From positions 1 through 5,456 of the forward strand of contig CAJLRT010000091.1 of NCBI GenBank assembly GCA_905209135.1: 5,456 bases of DNA, given 5' to 3'. A program made the translations under genes and the position numbers. The notes beneath the pieces were generated by a model that searched no databases, was not told where the DNA came from, and worked only from the letters and a program-made list of their open reading frames with translations. Shown one piece after another: positions 1-5,456 of this stretch (position 1 is its first letter; every line of letters begins with the position of its first letter). Source of the DNA: an uncultured Eubacteriales bacterium (GTDB lineage: Bacteria > Bacillota > Clostridia > Oscillospirales > UMGS1783).

Positions 1-492
1 GCCGTGGTCATGGCCGTCCGAATCGTCCTGCTCGTCGTCGGCACGTCTCTGCTGACCTATACCACCTCGCCCATCATGCTGACCGACGGCCTTGAGCGCG
101 TGCTCTCTCCGCTCAAAAAGATCAAAGTCCCGGTCTATGAGTTTTCGCTGATGATGACCATCGCCCTGCGCATGATCCCAACCCTGATCGAGGAAGTGGA
201 CAAGATCACCTCGGCGCAGAAAGCGCGCGGCGCGCAGTTGGAGACGGGCAACCTCTTCCAGCGCGCAAAGGCGCTCGTGCCCATCCTCATCCCGCTGTTC
301 GTATCCTCCTTCCGCCGCGCAGACGAGCTCGCCATCGCCATGGAATGCCGCTGTTACCGCGGCGGCGCGGGCCGTACCCGCCTCAAGGAATACCACATGA
401 GCGGCAGGGATTACTGGGCGCTCTGCGTCACCCTTATCAATCTTGGCCTCATCATCCTGGCAAACCTGTATTTGCCGTGGCTTGCCCTATGA
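1..492 (+). CDS. ecfT: Energy-coupling factor transporter transmembrane subunit EcfT (5' end missing)
   Basis: This is the C-terminal 163 residues of the T component of an ECF-type ABC importer, the membrane scaffold that links the two ATPases (EcfA1/EcfA2) to substrate-binding S subunits for vitamins or metals. The frame is open from base 1, so the true start lies upstream; family members are usually about 260 residues. Visible residues 4-24 are hydrophobic, and further hydrophobic segments lie near 48-62, 91-104 and 139-162. The two cytoplasmic coupling-helix motifs that contact the ATPases are present: AQKARGAQ at visible residues 72-79, and a degenerate second copy, AMECRCYRGG, at 113-122. 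The second motif keeps the Arg but has Cys on both sides where Ala and Gly are classical. In Firmicutes ecfA1-ecfA2-ecfT commonly precede truA, and truA follows here with a 4-base overlap. The ATPase genes would be expected just upstream of the window. Family assignment is firm; the imported substrate cannot be told. Confidence 0.93.
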   Translation, partial: AVVMAVRIVLLVVGTSLLTYTTSPIMLTDGLERVLSPLKKIKVPVYEFSLMMTIALRMIPTLIEEVDKITSAQKARGAQLETGNLFQRAKALVPILIPLFVSSFRRADELAIAMECRCYRGGAGRTRLKEYHMSGRDYWALCVTLINLGLIILANLYLPWLAL

Positions 493-1262
493 GCCGGTAT
501 CTGTGCACCCTCCGCTACGACGGCGCGTCTTTCTGCGGCTGGCAGGTGCAGAAAAACGGCCCTTCCGTCTGCGCCGCGGTGGGGGACGCGCTCCATACCC
601 TGCTTCGCGAGCGGGTGAACGTCACCGGCTGCGGCCGGACCGACGCCGGCGTGCACGCGCTGCGCTACAGCTTCCATTTCGACACCGCCGCCGCCTTTGA
701 CCGGCGCAGGTTTTTAGCGGGGCTGAACGCCCTTCTGCCCGATACGGTCGCGGCCCTCGGCGTCGATCCGGTACCCGATGCGTTCCACGCGCGTTACAGC
801 GCGCTCGGCAAGAGCTATATCTATAAAATCTGGAACGCGCCGTATATGGACCCGTTTCTGCGCGGCCGCGCCTATCACTGCCCCGGTCCGCTGGACCTGT
901 CCTCCATGCGCGAAGCGGCGCGCGCCTTTTTGGGCGCGCACGATTTCCGGGCGTTTATGGCCTCCGGCAGCTCCGTTACGGATACGGTGCGTGAAATATT
1001 CCGGCTCGACGCCGCGGCGGACGGCCCGCTCGTAACGGTGTTTGTCGCGGGCAGCGGCTTTTTGTACAGGATGGTGCGCTCCATAGCGGGCACGCTGCTC
1101 GACACGGCCCGCGGCAGGATCTCGCCGCAGGCGGTTCCCGCCCTGATCCAAAACGGCGACCGGTCCGCCGTCGGCATGACGCTGCCGGCCTGCGGCCTGT
1201 ACTTCAACGAAGCGTATTACGAAAAAGAACAGATAGATAAATTATTGATAAGTCCGCACTAG
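489..1262 (+). CDS. truA: tRNA pseudouridine(38-40) synthase TruA
   Basis: TruA isomerises uridines 38, 39 and 40 in the tRNA anticodon stem-loop to pseudouridine, in the cytoplasm. The 257-residue product has the expected family length. The N-terminal strand YDGASFCGWQ (residues 10-19) is typical. The catalytic-Asp motif GCGRTDAGVHA spans 47-57, with D52 as the predicted nucleophile. The active-site tyrosine region KSYIYKIWN is at 108-116, HDFRAF at 151-156, and the C-terminal GSGFLYRMVRSIAGTLL motif at 188-204. The frame stays open back to 345, but the residues before 489 are not TruA-like, and the ATG at 489 gives the canonical N-terminus. That ATG shares ATGA with the ecfT stop and has no clear Shine-Dalgarno sequence, which points to translational coupling with ecfT. 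In many Firmicutes rplM-rpsI follow truA; here a DUF5711-like gene follows instead. All expected motifs are intact. Confidence 0.97.
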   Translation: MSRYLCTLRYDGASFCGWQVQKNGPSVCAAVGDALHTLLRERVNVTGCGRTDAGVHALRYSFHFDTAAAFDRRRFLAGLNALLPDTVAALGVDPVPDAFHARYSALGKSYIYKIWNAPYMDPFLRGRAYHCPGPLDLSSMREAARAFLGAHDFRAFMASGSSVTDTVREIFRLDAAADGPLVTVFVAGSGFLYRMVRSIAGTLLDTARGRISPQAVPALIQNGDRSAVGMTLPACGLYFNEAYYEKEQIDKLLISPH

Positions 1263-1280
1263 GATGAAAGGGTAAATATT

Positions 1281-1285
1281 TGGAG
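1281..1285 (+). promoter_or_regulatory. Ribosome binding site of the DUF5711-like gene
   Basis: TGGAG lies 9 bases before the ATG at 1295, inside a short AT-rich gap after truA. It is only a moderate Shine-Dalgarno match, but no better site is nearby, and it supports the ATG that places a basic stretch and a membrane helix at the N-terminus. Confidence 0.6.
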
Positions 1286-1294
1286 TAAAACAGT

Positions 1295-2455
1295 ATGACA
1301 GAGACAGAACTGTACCGCGGCGGCAGATGGATACGGCGGGTCAGGCGGAGCGCACTGCTTCTTCTGATCGGCTTGGTGCTGCTTGTGTTCCTGTTCAACC
1401 TCGGCAGCCTCAACGGGGACGACCTGCGCCGCTTCGCGGCCCGGGTCAGCTTCGGCCTGCACGGGCAGGCGCTCATTGAGGACGGACGCATCTCGTACCT
1501 GGACGACGAGAGCCGTCAGGCGGCGCTGTACAAGGACGGGCTTGCCGTCGTGGCAAACGATAAGCTGAAAATTTACGACAGCACGGGCCTGGAGTTTTTC
1601 AGCACGTCGGCCGTCATGCTCAACCCCGTGCTGCAGACGACGCCGAAACAGGTGCTCGTATACGACCGCGGCGACGGTTCGCTGCAGGTCTACAACAGCT
1701 TTGACCAGGTGTTCGCCCTGGAGCTGGACGAGCCTATTATCAACGCGTCGCTCAACGACAGCGGCGCGCTGATCGTGGCGCACAAGGCGGAGGGCTACAA
1801 GTCCCAGCTCACCCTGTACGACGCGGGGGGCGGCGAGCGCTACAAATGGTATTCCGCGGGCAGCTATCTGCTGGATGTGGACGTGTACGGCAACTGCAAA
1901 CAGTTCGCCGCGGCGGGAATTACCCTGGGCGAATCGCAGGTGCAGTGCGAAATTCTGCTGTTCAATGCCAACGACAGCGCGCCATATAAGCGGATACCTA
2001 TTGACGCGGCGTTCGTTTATGATATAAAATATATAAATAAGGATTCTCTGCGCGTGGTCACGGACACGGGCTGGTATCTCATCGACACCGCAACGGGCGA
2101 TTTTGCGCAGCTGTCGCAGTATCCCCGCGCCTCTCTGCTCCACTATGACGCGTCGGCGGGCCGCATGGCCCTTGTGTTCGCCGGCAGCCGCCGCGGCCAG
2201 AATACCCTTTCGCTGGTGGATACGGCTACGGGCAAGGCCGTCTCGGCCGAGGTGTCCGGCTCAGTGCTGGACGTCGCCTGTTACGACAGCTACGCCGCCG
2301 TGCTGACCGACCGCGCGCTGCTGTGCTACAGCAACGCGGGCGAGCTGATTTCCGAATCGGCCGTGGAGTCGGGCGAGCAGGGCGTGCTCGCGGCGGACGG
2401 CCAGTATGTGGTTCTGACGGGAAAGCGCCACGCCCGGTATGTAAAAATATCCTGA
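1295..2455 (+). CDS. DUF5711-like membrane-anchored beta-propeller-type protein of unknown function
   Basis: The 386-residue product starts with an Arg-rich cytoplasmic stretch (R8, R11, R14, R15, R17, R18), followed by one hydrophobic helix at about residues 19-36. The remaining roughly 350 residues are predicted to be extracytoplasmic by the positive-inside rule. This part is rich in short beta-strand repeats of the type 'hydrophobic-x-x-YD-x-x-G', as in WD40/PQQ-like propellers. The segment YKSQLTLYDAGGGERYKWYS (168-187) is what I recognise as characteristic of the DUF5711 family found in Clostridia. That assignment is from memory of the family and should be treated as probable. No catalytic motif, signal peptidase site or lipobox is visible, so it is probably a bitopic membrane protein. 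It lies 32 bases after truA and 28 before cvpA, which suggests an envelope-related job. Codons around 2012-2041 are locally AT-rich and contain a good promoter match. Function is unknown. Confidence 0.85.
   Translation: MTETELYRGGRWIRRVRRSALLLLIGLVLLVFLFNLGSLNGDDLRRFAARVSFGLHGQALIEDGRISYLDDESRQAALYKDGLAVVANDKLKIYDSTGLEFFSTSAVMLNPVLQTTPKQVLVYDRGDGSLQVYNSFDQVFALELDEPIINASLNDSGALIVAHKAEGYKSQLTLYDAGGGERYKWYSAGSYLLDVDVYGNCKQFAAAGITLGESQVQCEILLFNANDSAPYKRIPIDAAFVYDIKYINKDSLRVVTDTGWYLIDTATGDFAQLSQYPRASLLHYDASAGRMALVFAGSRRGQNTLSLVDTATGKAVSAEVSGSVLDVACYDSYAAVLTDRALLCYSNAGELISESAVESGEQGVLAADGQYVVLTGKRHARYVKIS
2001..2028 (+). promoter_or_regulatory. Candidate internal SigA-type promoter within the DUF5711-like gene
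   Basis: A -35-like TTGACG (2001-2006, 5 of 6 to consensus) is followed after 16 bases by a -10-like TATAAA (2023-2028, 5 of 6). TG at 2020-2021 with one base before the -10 forms an extended -10. The surrounding AT-rich stretch (about 2011-2040) stands out in a GC-rich gene. Transcription would begin near 2035, about 450 bases before cvpA. This is a sequence match only. Confidence 0.4.
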
Positions 2456-2469
2456 AACCCCCATTTTTG

Positions 2470-2476
2470 AGAGGAG
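2470..2476 (+). promoter_or_regulatory. Ribosome binding site of cvpA
   Basis: AGAGGAG lies 7 bases before the ATG at 2484. It is a strong Shine-Dalgarno match at optimal spacing and fixes that start. Confidence 0.8.
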
Positions 2477-2483
2477 ACGCGCT

Positions 2484-3194
2484 ATGCATATAGTTCTGGA
2501 CGTCCTGGTCGCCGCAATCGTGGTTTTCACCGTCATCGGCGCCGTGCGCAAAGGGTTTGTCCGTTCGCTTCTGTCCCTGGTCGGGCTGGTCCTTTCTCTG
2601 GTGCTCACCTATTCGTTCGCAGTCCCTTTCGGCGCGGTGATCGACAGCGAGGTCGTCACGCCGATGGCGGCCAAGTCCATCCTCAAGCAGTCGGAGCTGG
2701 ACGGCGTAACGCTCGAAAGCCCGCTCGCCGAGTTCCCGGCCGACACTGCGCGCTACAATAAAAAGCTGCTGAACCTGTACGACGGCAGCACCTCGACCCT
2801 GCTGGCGGAATACGAATCCGTTTCCGCGGACGCGGACGCGACGGTGGGCGACTACCTCGGCGTCGCTCTGAACGCGCACAGCTATACGGGCATGGCCTCA
2901 GTCGCGCTGGCGGCGGTCGTCATATTCATCGGCGTCGCCATCGTCGTATGGGTGCTCAAGGCCGTGCTCACGCCGATTATGCGCCTGCCTGTGCTCCACC
3001 AGTTCGACAAGCTGCTCGGCCTCGTGGTCGGGGTTGTGAACGCGGCCGTAGTCCTGTTCCTGTTTGTGGCAATCGTCTCTGCGGTCGGCTATCTCGTCCA
3101 GGTCGGCGGCGGCGGGGATTACGGCGCCCTTGTTGACAAAACACACCTGTTTAAGTATATTTATGATAGCCCCCTGCATACTATCTTGAAATAG
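2484..3194 (+). CDS. CvpA-family multi-pass membrane protein with long external loop
   Basis: The product is a 236-residue integral membrane protein of the CvpA (colicin V production) family. Four hydrophobic segments are visible at about residues 4-20, 29-47, 139-161 and 177-205. The family's N-terminal signature is present: an Asp near the start of helix 1 (D6), then IGAVRKGFVRS at 18-28 between helices 1 and 2. The C-terminal signature FDKLLGLVVGVVNA (174-187) is also present. Residues around 50-138 form a hydrophilic loop that short CvpA proteins of about 160-180 residues lack. Basic residues R22, K23 and R27, and K159 and R167, sit in the other loops, which by the positive-inside rule puts this long loop outside. 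The biochemical role of CvpA is not settled; E. coli cvpA was linked to colicin V production and mutants have envelope phenotypes. A strong Shine-Dalgarno sequence supports the start. The pgsA-like gene follows 11 bases on, and the end of this gene carries a promoter-like sequence. Confidence 0.88.
   Translation: MHIVLDVLVAAIVVFTVIGAVRKGFVRSLLSLVGLVLSLVLTYSFAVPFGAVIDSEVVTPMAAKSILKQSELDGVTLESPLAEFPADTARYNKKLLNLYDGSTSTLLAEYESVSADADATVGDYLGVALNAHSYTGMASVALAAVVIFIGVAIVVWVLKAVLTPIMRLPVLHQFDKLLGLVVGVVNAAVVLFLFVAIVSAVGYLVQVGGGGDYGALVDKTHLFKYIYDSPLHTILK
3133..3161 (+). promoter_or_regulatory. Candidate SigA-type promoter at the 3' end of cvpA, reading into pgsA-clpE
   Basis: A perfect -35 consensus TTGACA (3133-3138) is followed after exactly 17 bases by TATATT (3156-3161, 5 of 6 to TATAAT). 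The spacer and downstream sequence are AT-rich in a GC-rich neighbourhood. The start of transcription would be near 3168-3170, giving a leader of about 36 bases before the pgsA-like ATG. It overlaps the last codons of cvpA. This is the best promoter match I see in the window, but it is unconfirmed. Confidence 0.55.
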
Positions 3195-3198
3195 AGGA
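3195..3198 (+). promoter_or_regulatory. Ribosome binding site of the pgsA-like gene
   Basis: AGGA, within AGAGGAAA, lies 7 bases before the ATG at 3206 and directly abuts the cvpA stop codon TAG (3192-3194). Good spacing fixes the start; the arrangement would allow coupling to cvpA translation. Confidence 0.75.
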
Positions 3199-3205
3199 AA
3201 TTGAT

Positions 3206-3793
3206 ATGCTGAAGCATATTCCCAACCTAATCACCCTGCTCCGGATCGTGCTCGCTCCCGTATTTGTCATTACCTACTTCTACGTGAGCAGAACGGTCGG
3301 CATCGTCGTGCTCGCCGCGATTATGCTCAGCGACCTTGCGGACGGGTATATCGCACGCAGGTTCCATGTGCAGTCCAAAGTGGGCGAGCTTCTCGACCCG
3401 TTTGCCGACAAGCTGGCGCAGGTCGTCATCTGCATCGTTCTGTTTCTGGACAACATCGCGCCGCTGTGGTTCATGGTCGTGCTGATTGTAAAGGAAATGC
3501 TCATGCTCATCCTGGGGTACATCTTCCTGAAAAAGGACGAGGAAATCTCCAGCGCCAAATGGTATGGGAAAGCGGCTACGGCCTGTTTCTATATCGTCAT
3601 CTGCGCCAATCTGGTGTTCAGCGGCTTTATGGCAAGCCACCGGACGCTCCAAACTTGCGGCTATGTATTTGCGGTGCTCTGCGCGTATTTTGCCTTCTTC
3701 AATTATGGGATCAACCACCTGATCGAGCGAAGCGCGAAGAAAAAGCTGAAGCGGTCCGCCCATGACAATGCCGGGAAAACAATAGGTGAATAA
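3206..3793 (+). CDS. pgsA: CDP-alcohol phosphatidyltransferase (PgsA-like; phosphatidylglycerophosphate synthase or related cardiolipin synthase)
   Basis: This 195-residue membrane enzyme transfers a phosphatidyl group from CDP-diacylglycerol to an alcohol. In the PgsA reaction the acceptor is glycerol-3-phosphate, the committed step to phosphatidylglycerol. The family signature D-x2-D-G-x2-A-R-x8-G-x3-D-x3-D is complete: D43, D46, G47, A50, R51, G60, D64 and D68, which bind the metals and CDP and include the catalytic Asp. The N-terminus IPNLITLLRIVLAPVF (5-20) is PgsA-like. Hydrophobic segments lie at about 8-27, 30-41, 71-81, 86-108, 121-142 and 150-168, followed by a Lys/Arg-rich cytoplasmic tail. 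The middle reads KEMLM (96-100) and KWYGK (118-122), whereas classical PgsA has an Arg-Glu in the first of these. A substrate other than glycerol-3-phosphate, such as phosphatidylglycerol for cardiolipin synthesis, therefore remains possible. The superfamily is certain; the exact acceptor and the symbol are not. The gene sits between cvpA (11 bases) and the ClpE-like gene (3 bases). Confidence 0.88.
   Translation: MLKHIPNLITLLRIVLAPVFVITYFYVSRTVGIVVLAAIMLSDLADGYIARRFHVQSKVGELLDPFADKLAQVVICIVLFLDNIAPLWFMVVLIVKEMLMLILGYIFLKKDEEISSAKWYGKAATACFYIVICANLVFSGFMASHRTLQTCGYVFAVLCAYFAFFNYGINHLIERSAKKKLKRSAHDNAGKTIGE
3784..3789 (+). promoter_or_regulatory. Ribosome binding site of the ClpE-like gene, inside the pgsA-like gene
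   Basis: AGGTGA lies 7 bases before the ATG at 3797 and within the last codons of the upstream gene. It decides the start at 3797, which retains the first Cys pair of the zinc motif; an internal ATG at 3830 would lose it. Confidence 0.75.
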
Positions 3794-3796
3794 TAC

Positions 3797-5456
3797 ATGT
3801 TATGTTCCAAGTGTAAAAAACGGGTAGCCATGATCTATGTCTCCCGTATCGAGAACGGCGAAACGATCAACGAGGGCCTCTGCCTGCGCTGCGCGAAGGA
3901 GATGGGCCTCGCGCCGGTCGACGACATGATGAAAAAAATGGGGATCAGCGACGAGGACCTCGACAGCATCTCCAATGAAATCTCCGAACTGATGGAGGAT
4001 GAGGATTTCTCCCCCGGCGGCGCGCCCAGCCTCAATCTTCTGAACAACCTGCTCGGCCGCGGCCCGGCCGGGGACCAGGATCCCGCCGAACCCGCGGAGC
4101 CGGAGACCGGCACGCGTGAAAAGGGCGGCTCGAAAAAGGACAGGAAAGAGCAGAAGCAGAGCAAGCACAAGTATCTCGACAGCTACTGCATCAACCTCAC
4201 CCAGCAGGCGCGCGACGGCAAGCTCGACCGCGTCATCGGCCGGGAGGAGGAGATCTACCGCGTGGTGCAGATCCTCAACCGCCGCACCAAGAACAACCCC
4301 TGCTTAATCGGCGAGCCCGGCGTGGGCAAAACAGCCATCGCGGAGGGCCTTGCGAGCCGCATAGCGGCGGGCAACGCGCCCGCAAAGCTGCTGGATAAGG
4401 AAGTGTACCTGCTCGACCTGACGGCGCTTGTCGCCGGCACGCAGTTCCGCGGCCAGTTCGAGAGCAGGATCAAGGGCCTGATTGAGGAGGTCAAGAAAGT
4501 CGGCAACGTCATTCTTGTCATCGATGAAGTGCACAACCTGGTCGGCACGGGCGACGCCGAGGGTTCCATGAACGCGGCGAATATGCTCAAGCCCGCCCTG
4601 TCCCGCGGCGAAATCCAGGTGATCGGCGCCACAACGCTCAACGAATACCGGAAATATATTGAAAAGGACGCGGCGCTGGAGCGCCGGTTCCAGACGGTCA
4701 TGGTCAACGAGCCCTCCGTCGAGGACACGTTCACCATACTCAAGGGTGTCAAAAAGCACTATGAGCAGTACCATGGCCTGAACATCCCGGACGAAATCCT
4801 GCGCAAAGCCGTAGCCCTGTCCGAACGGTATGTGACCGACCGGTATCTGCCCGACAAAGCCATCGACCTGATGGACGAGGCCTGCTCCAACGCCTCGCTC
4901 AAAAACAAGGCGTCCAACGATCTGTACCTGCTCGGCAAGAAAATGGCCGCGCTCGACGAACAGCTTCAGGCGCTCGAGCAGCAGACTGCGAAGGGGGACG
5001 ACGAGCAGGCGTACAAGCGCATTGCGGAGCTCAAGACCGACCGGATCCGCTACCAGGCCCAGCAGGACACGCTGAAGAAAGAAGCCGCCGCGGAAGTCAC
5101 GGTCGAGGACCTCGCGCGCGTCATTGAGCTGTGGACCGGCATTTCCACCGGCAAAATCCTGCGCAGCGAAACCGATAAGCTGAAGGACCTCGAAACAGTC
5201 CTCCGGAAGAAGATCAAGGGCCAGGACGAGGCGATCCATGCAATCGCAACGGCCGTCCGCCGTTCCCGCGCAGCCCTCACGCCGCGCAAGCGCGCCGTTT
5301 CCTTTATCTTCACCGGGCCCACCGGCGTGGGCAAGACGGAACTTGTCAAGGTGCTCGCCGGCGAGCTGTTCGACACGCCGGAAACCCTCATCCGGCTCGA
5401 CATGTCGGAATTTATGGAAAAGCACTCCGTCTCTCGGATCATCGGCTCCCCGCCGG
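3797..5456 (+). CDS. clpE: ClpE-like Clp/Hsp100 AAA+ ATPase with N-terminal Cys4 zinc-finger motif (3' end beyond window)
   Basis: The first 553 residues of a two-ring Clp unfoldase are present; such proteins feed substrates to ClpP or act as chaperones in the cytoplasm. Instead of the double Clp-N repeat of ClpC or ClpA, the N-terminus carries C3-x2-C6 and C29-x2-C32, as in Firmicutes ClpE. A charged, low-complexity linker follows (about 65-125). AAA domain 1 has Walker A GEPGVGKT (172-179), pore-loop GTQFRGQFE (214-222, aromatic F217), Walker B with D243-E244, sensor GATT (277-280) and arginine-finger region LERRF (294-298). A short coiled-coil middle domain spans about 375-435, then VIELWTGIST (442-451). 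AAA domain 2 begins with Walker A GPTGVGKT (507-514) and a LDMSEFMEKHSVSRIIGSPP-type segment. The frame is open to the last base, so the second Walker B, the ClpP-binding loop and the C-terminus are not seen. ClpC-type naming in databases is possible. No tandem CtsR operator is visible upstream. Confidence 0.93.
   Translation, partial: MLCSKCKKRVAMIYVSRIENGETINEGLCLRCAKEMGLAPVDDMMKKMGISDEDLDSISNEISELMEDEDFSPGGAPSLNLLNNLLGRGPAGDQDPAEPAEPETGTREKGGSKKDRKEQKQSKHKYLDSYCINLTQQARDGKLDRVIGREEEIYRVVQILNRRTKNNPCLIGEPGVGKTAIAEGLASRIAAGNAPAKLLDKEVYLLDLTALVAGTQFRGQFESRIKGLIEEVKKVGNVILVIDEVHNLVGTGDAEGSMNAANMLKPALSRGEIQVIGATTLNEYRKYIEKDAALERRFQTVMVNEPSVEDTFTILKGVKKHYEQYHGLNIPDEILRKAVALSERYVTDRYLPDKAIDLMDEACSNASLKNKASNDLYLLGKKMAALDEQLQALEQQTAKGDDEQAYKRIAELKTDRIRYQAQQDTLKKEAAAEVTVEDLARVIELWTGISTGKILRSETDKLKDLETVLRKKIKGQDEAIHAIATAVRRSRAALTPRKRAVSFIFTGPTGVGKTELVKVLAGELFDTPETLIRLDMSEFMEKHSVSRIIGSPP

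Noticed and set aside
345..488. An upstream in-frame extension of truA starting inside ecfT.
   Set aside because: The extra residues are not TruA-like and overlap ecfT fully; the canonical TruA N-terminus starts at the ATG at 489.
696..702. TTTGACC heptads resembling half of a CtsR box (also at 1700-1706).
   Set aside because: Each is a lone copy inside coding sequence, without the second tandem heptad, and far from the Clp gene.
1245..1278. Possible promoter before the DUF5711-like gene: TTGATA at 1245-1250 and TAAATA at 1273-1278.
   Set aside because: The spacer is 22 bases, too long for a normal SigA promoter, and no -10-like hexamer lies at 16-18 bases.
1259..2143. A 294-codon open frame on the minus strand opposite the DUF5711-like gene.
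   Set aside because: The product is Arg/Val/Gln-rich with no domain I recognise, while the + strand frame has a good start, a membrane anchor and family-like motifs.
2456..2483. Possible terminator or attenuator between the DUF5711-like gene and cvpA (a short T run after CCCCC).
   Set aside because: There is no stem-forming inverted repeat before the T run, and a strong ribosome binding site follows at once.
4053..4076. A GC-rich local palindrome (CCGCGGCCCGGCCGGGG-like) in the ClpE-like linker region.
   Set aside because: It lies within the Gly/Pro/Ala-rich linker codons, has no trailing T run and no partner copy, and is expected by chance in such GC-rich sequence.
4304..5425. A 373-codon open frame on the minus strand opposite the ClpE-like gene.
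   Set aside because: The + strand encodes a textbook AAA+ protein over the whole stretch; the antisense frame is open because of GC-rich codon use and its product shows no recognisable family.

Overview
The window reads as chromosomal DNA from a GC-rich member of the Firmicutes, most likely class Clostridia (Oscillospiraceae/Ruminococcaceae-like). This rests on gene content and order (an ECF-transporter T subunit directly followed by truA, then a DUF5711-like membrane-anchored protein, CvpA, a CDP-alcohol phosphatidyltransferase and a zinc-finger Clp ATPase), strong AGGAGG-type ribosome binding sites, and GC-rich codon use. It is an inference from protein resemblance, not from a marker gene.

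All six genes lie on the + strand and are packed tightly. ecfT (3' part only) ends at 492 and overlaps truA (489-1262) by four bases. A DUF5711-like gene follows at 1295-2455, cvpA at 2484-3194, a pgsA-like gene at 3206-3793, and a ClpE-like ATPase from 3797 that runs off the right edge. Gaps are 32, 28, 11 and 3 bases. No intergenic stretch exceeds 300 bases and I see no rho-independent terminator, so the whole window could be read through as one transcript. Two good sigma-70/SigA-type promoter matches lie inside coding sequence, one in the DUF5711-like gene (about 2001-2028) and one at the end of cvpA (3133-3161). They suggest that the cvpA-pgsA-clpE part, and the pgsA-clpE part, can also be transcribed on their own.

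Functionally the window mixes vitamin/metal import (EcfT), tRNA anticodon-arm modification (TruA), an uncharacterised extracytoplasmic propeller-like protein, a multi-pass membrane protein of the colicin V production family with an unusually long predicted external loop, phospholipid headgroup synthesis, and a Clp unfoldase with an N-terminal Cys4 zinc-binding motif. I see no tRNA, rRNA, CRISPR array, insertion sequence, phage gene or toxin/antitoxin pair. The less-explored parts are the DUF5711-like/CvpA pair and the placement of a ClpE-type chaperone behind a lipid gene without a recognisable CtsR operator.
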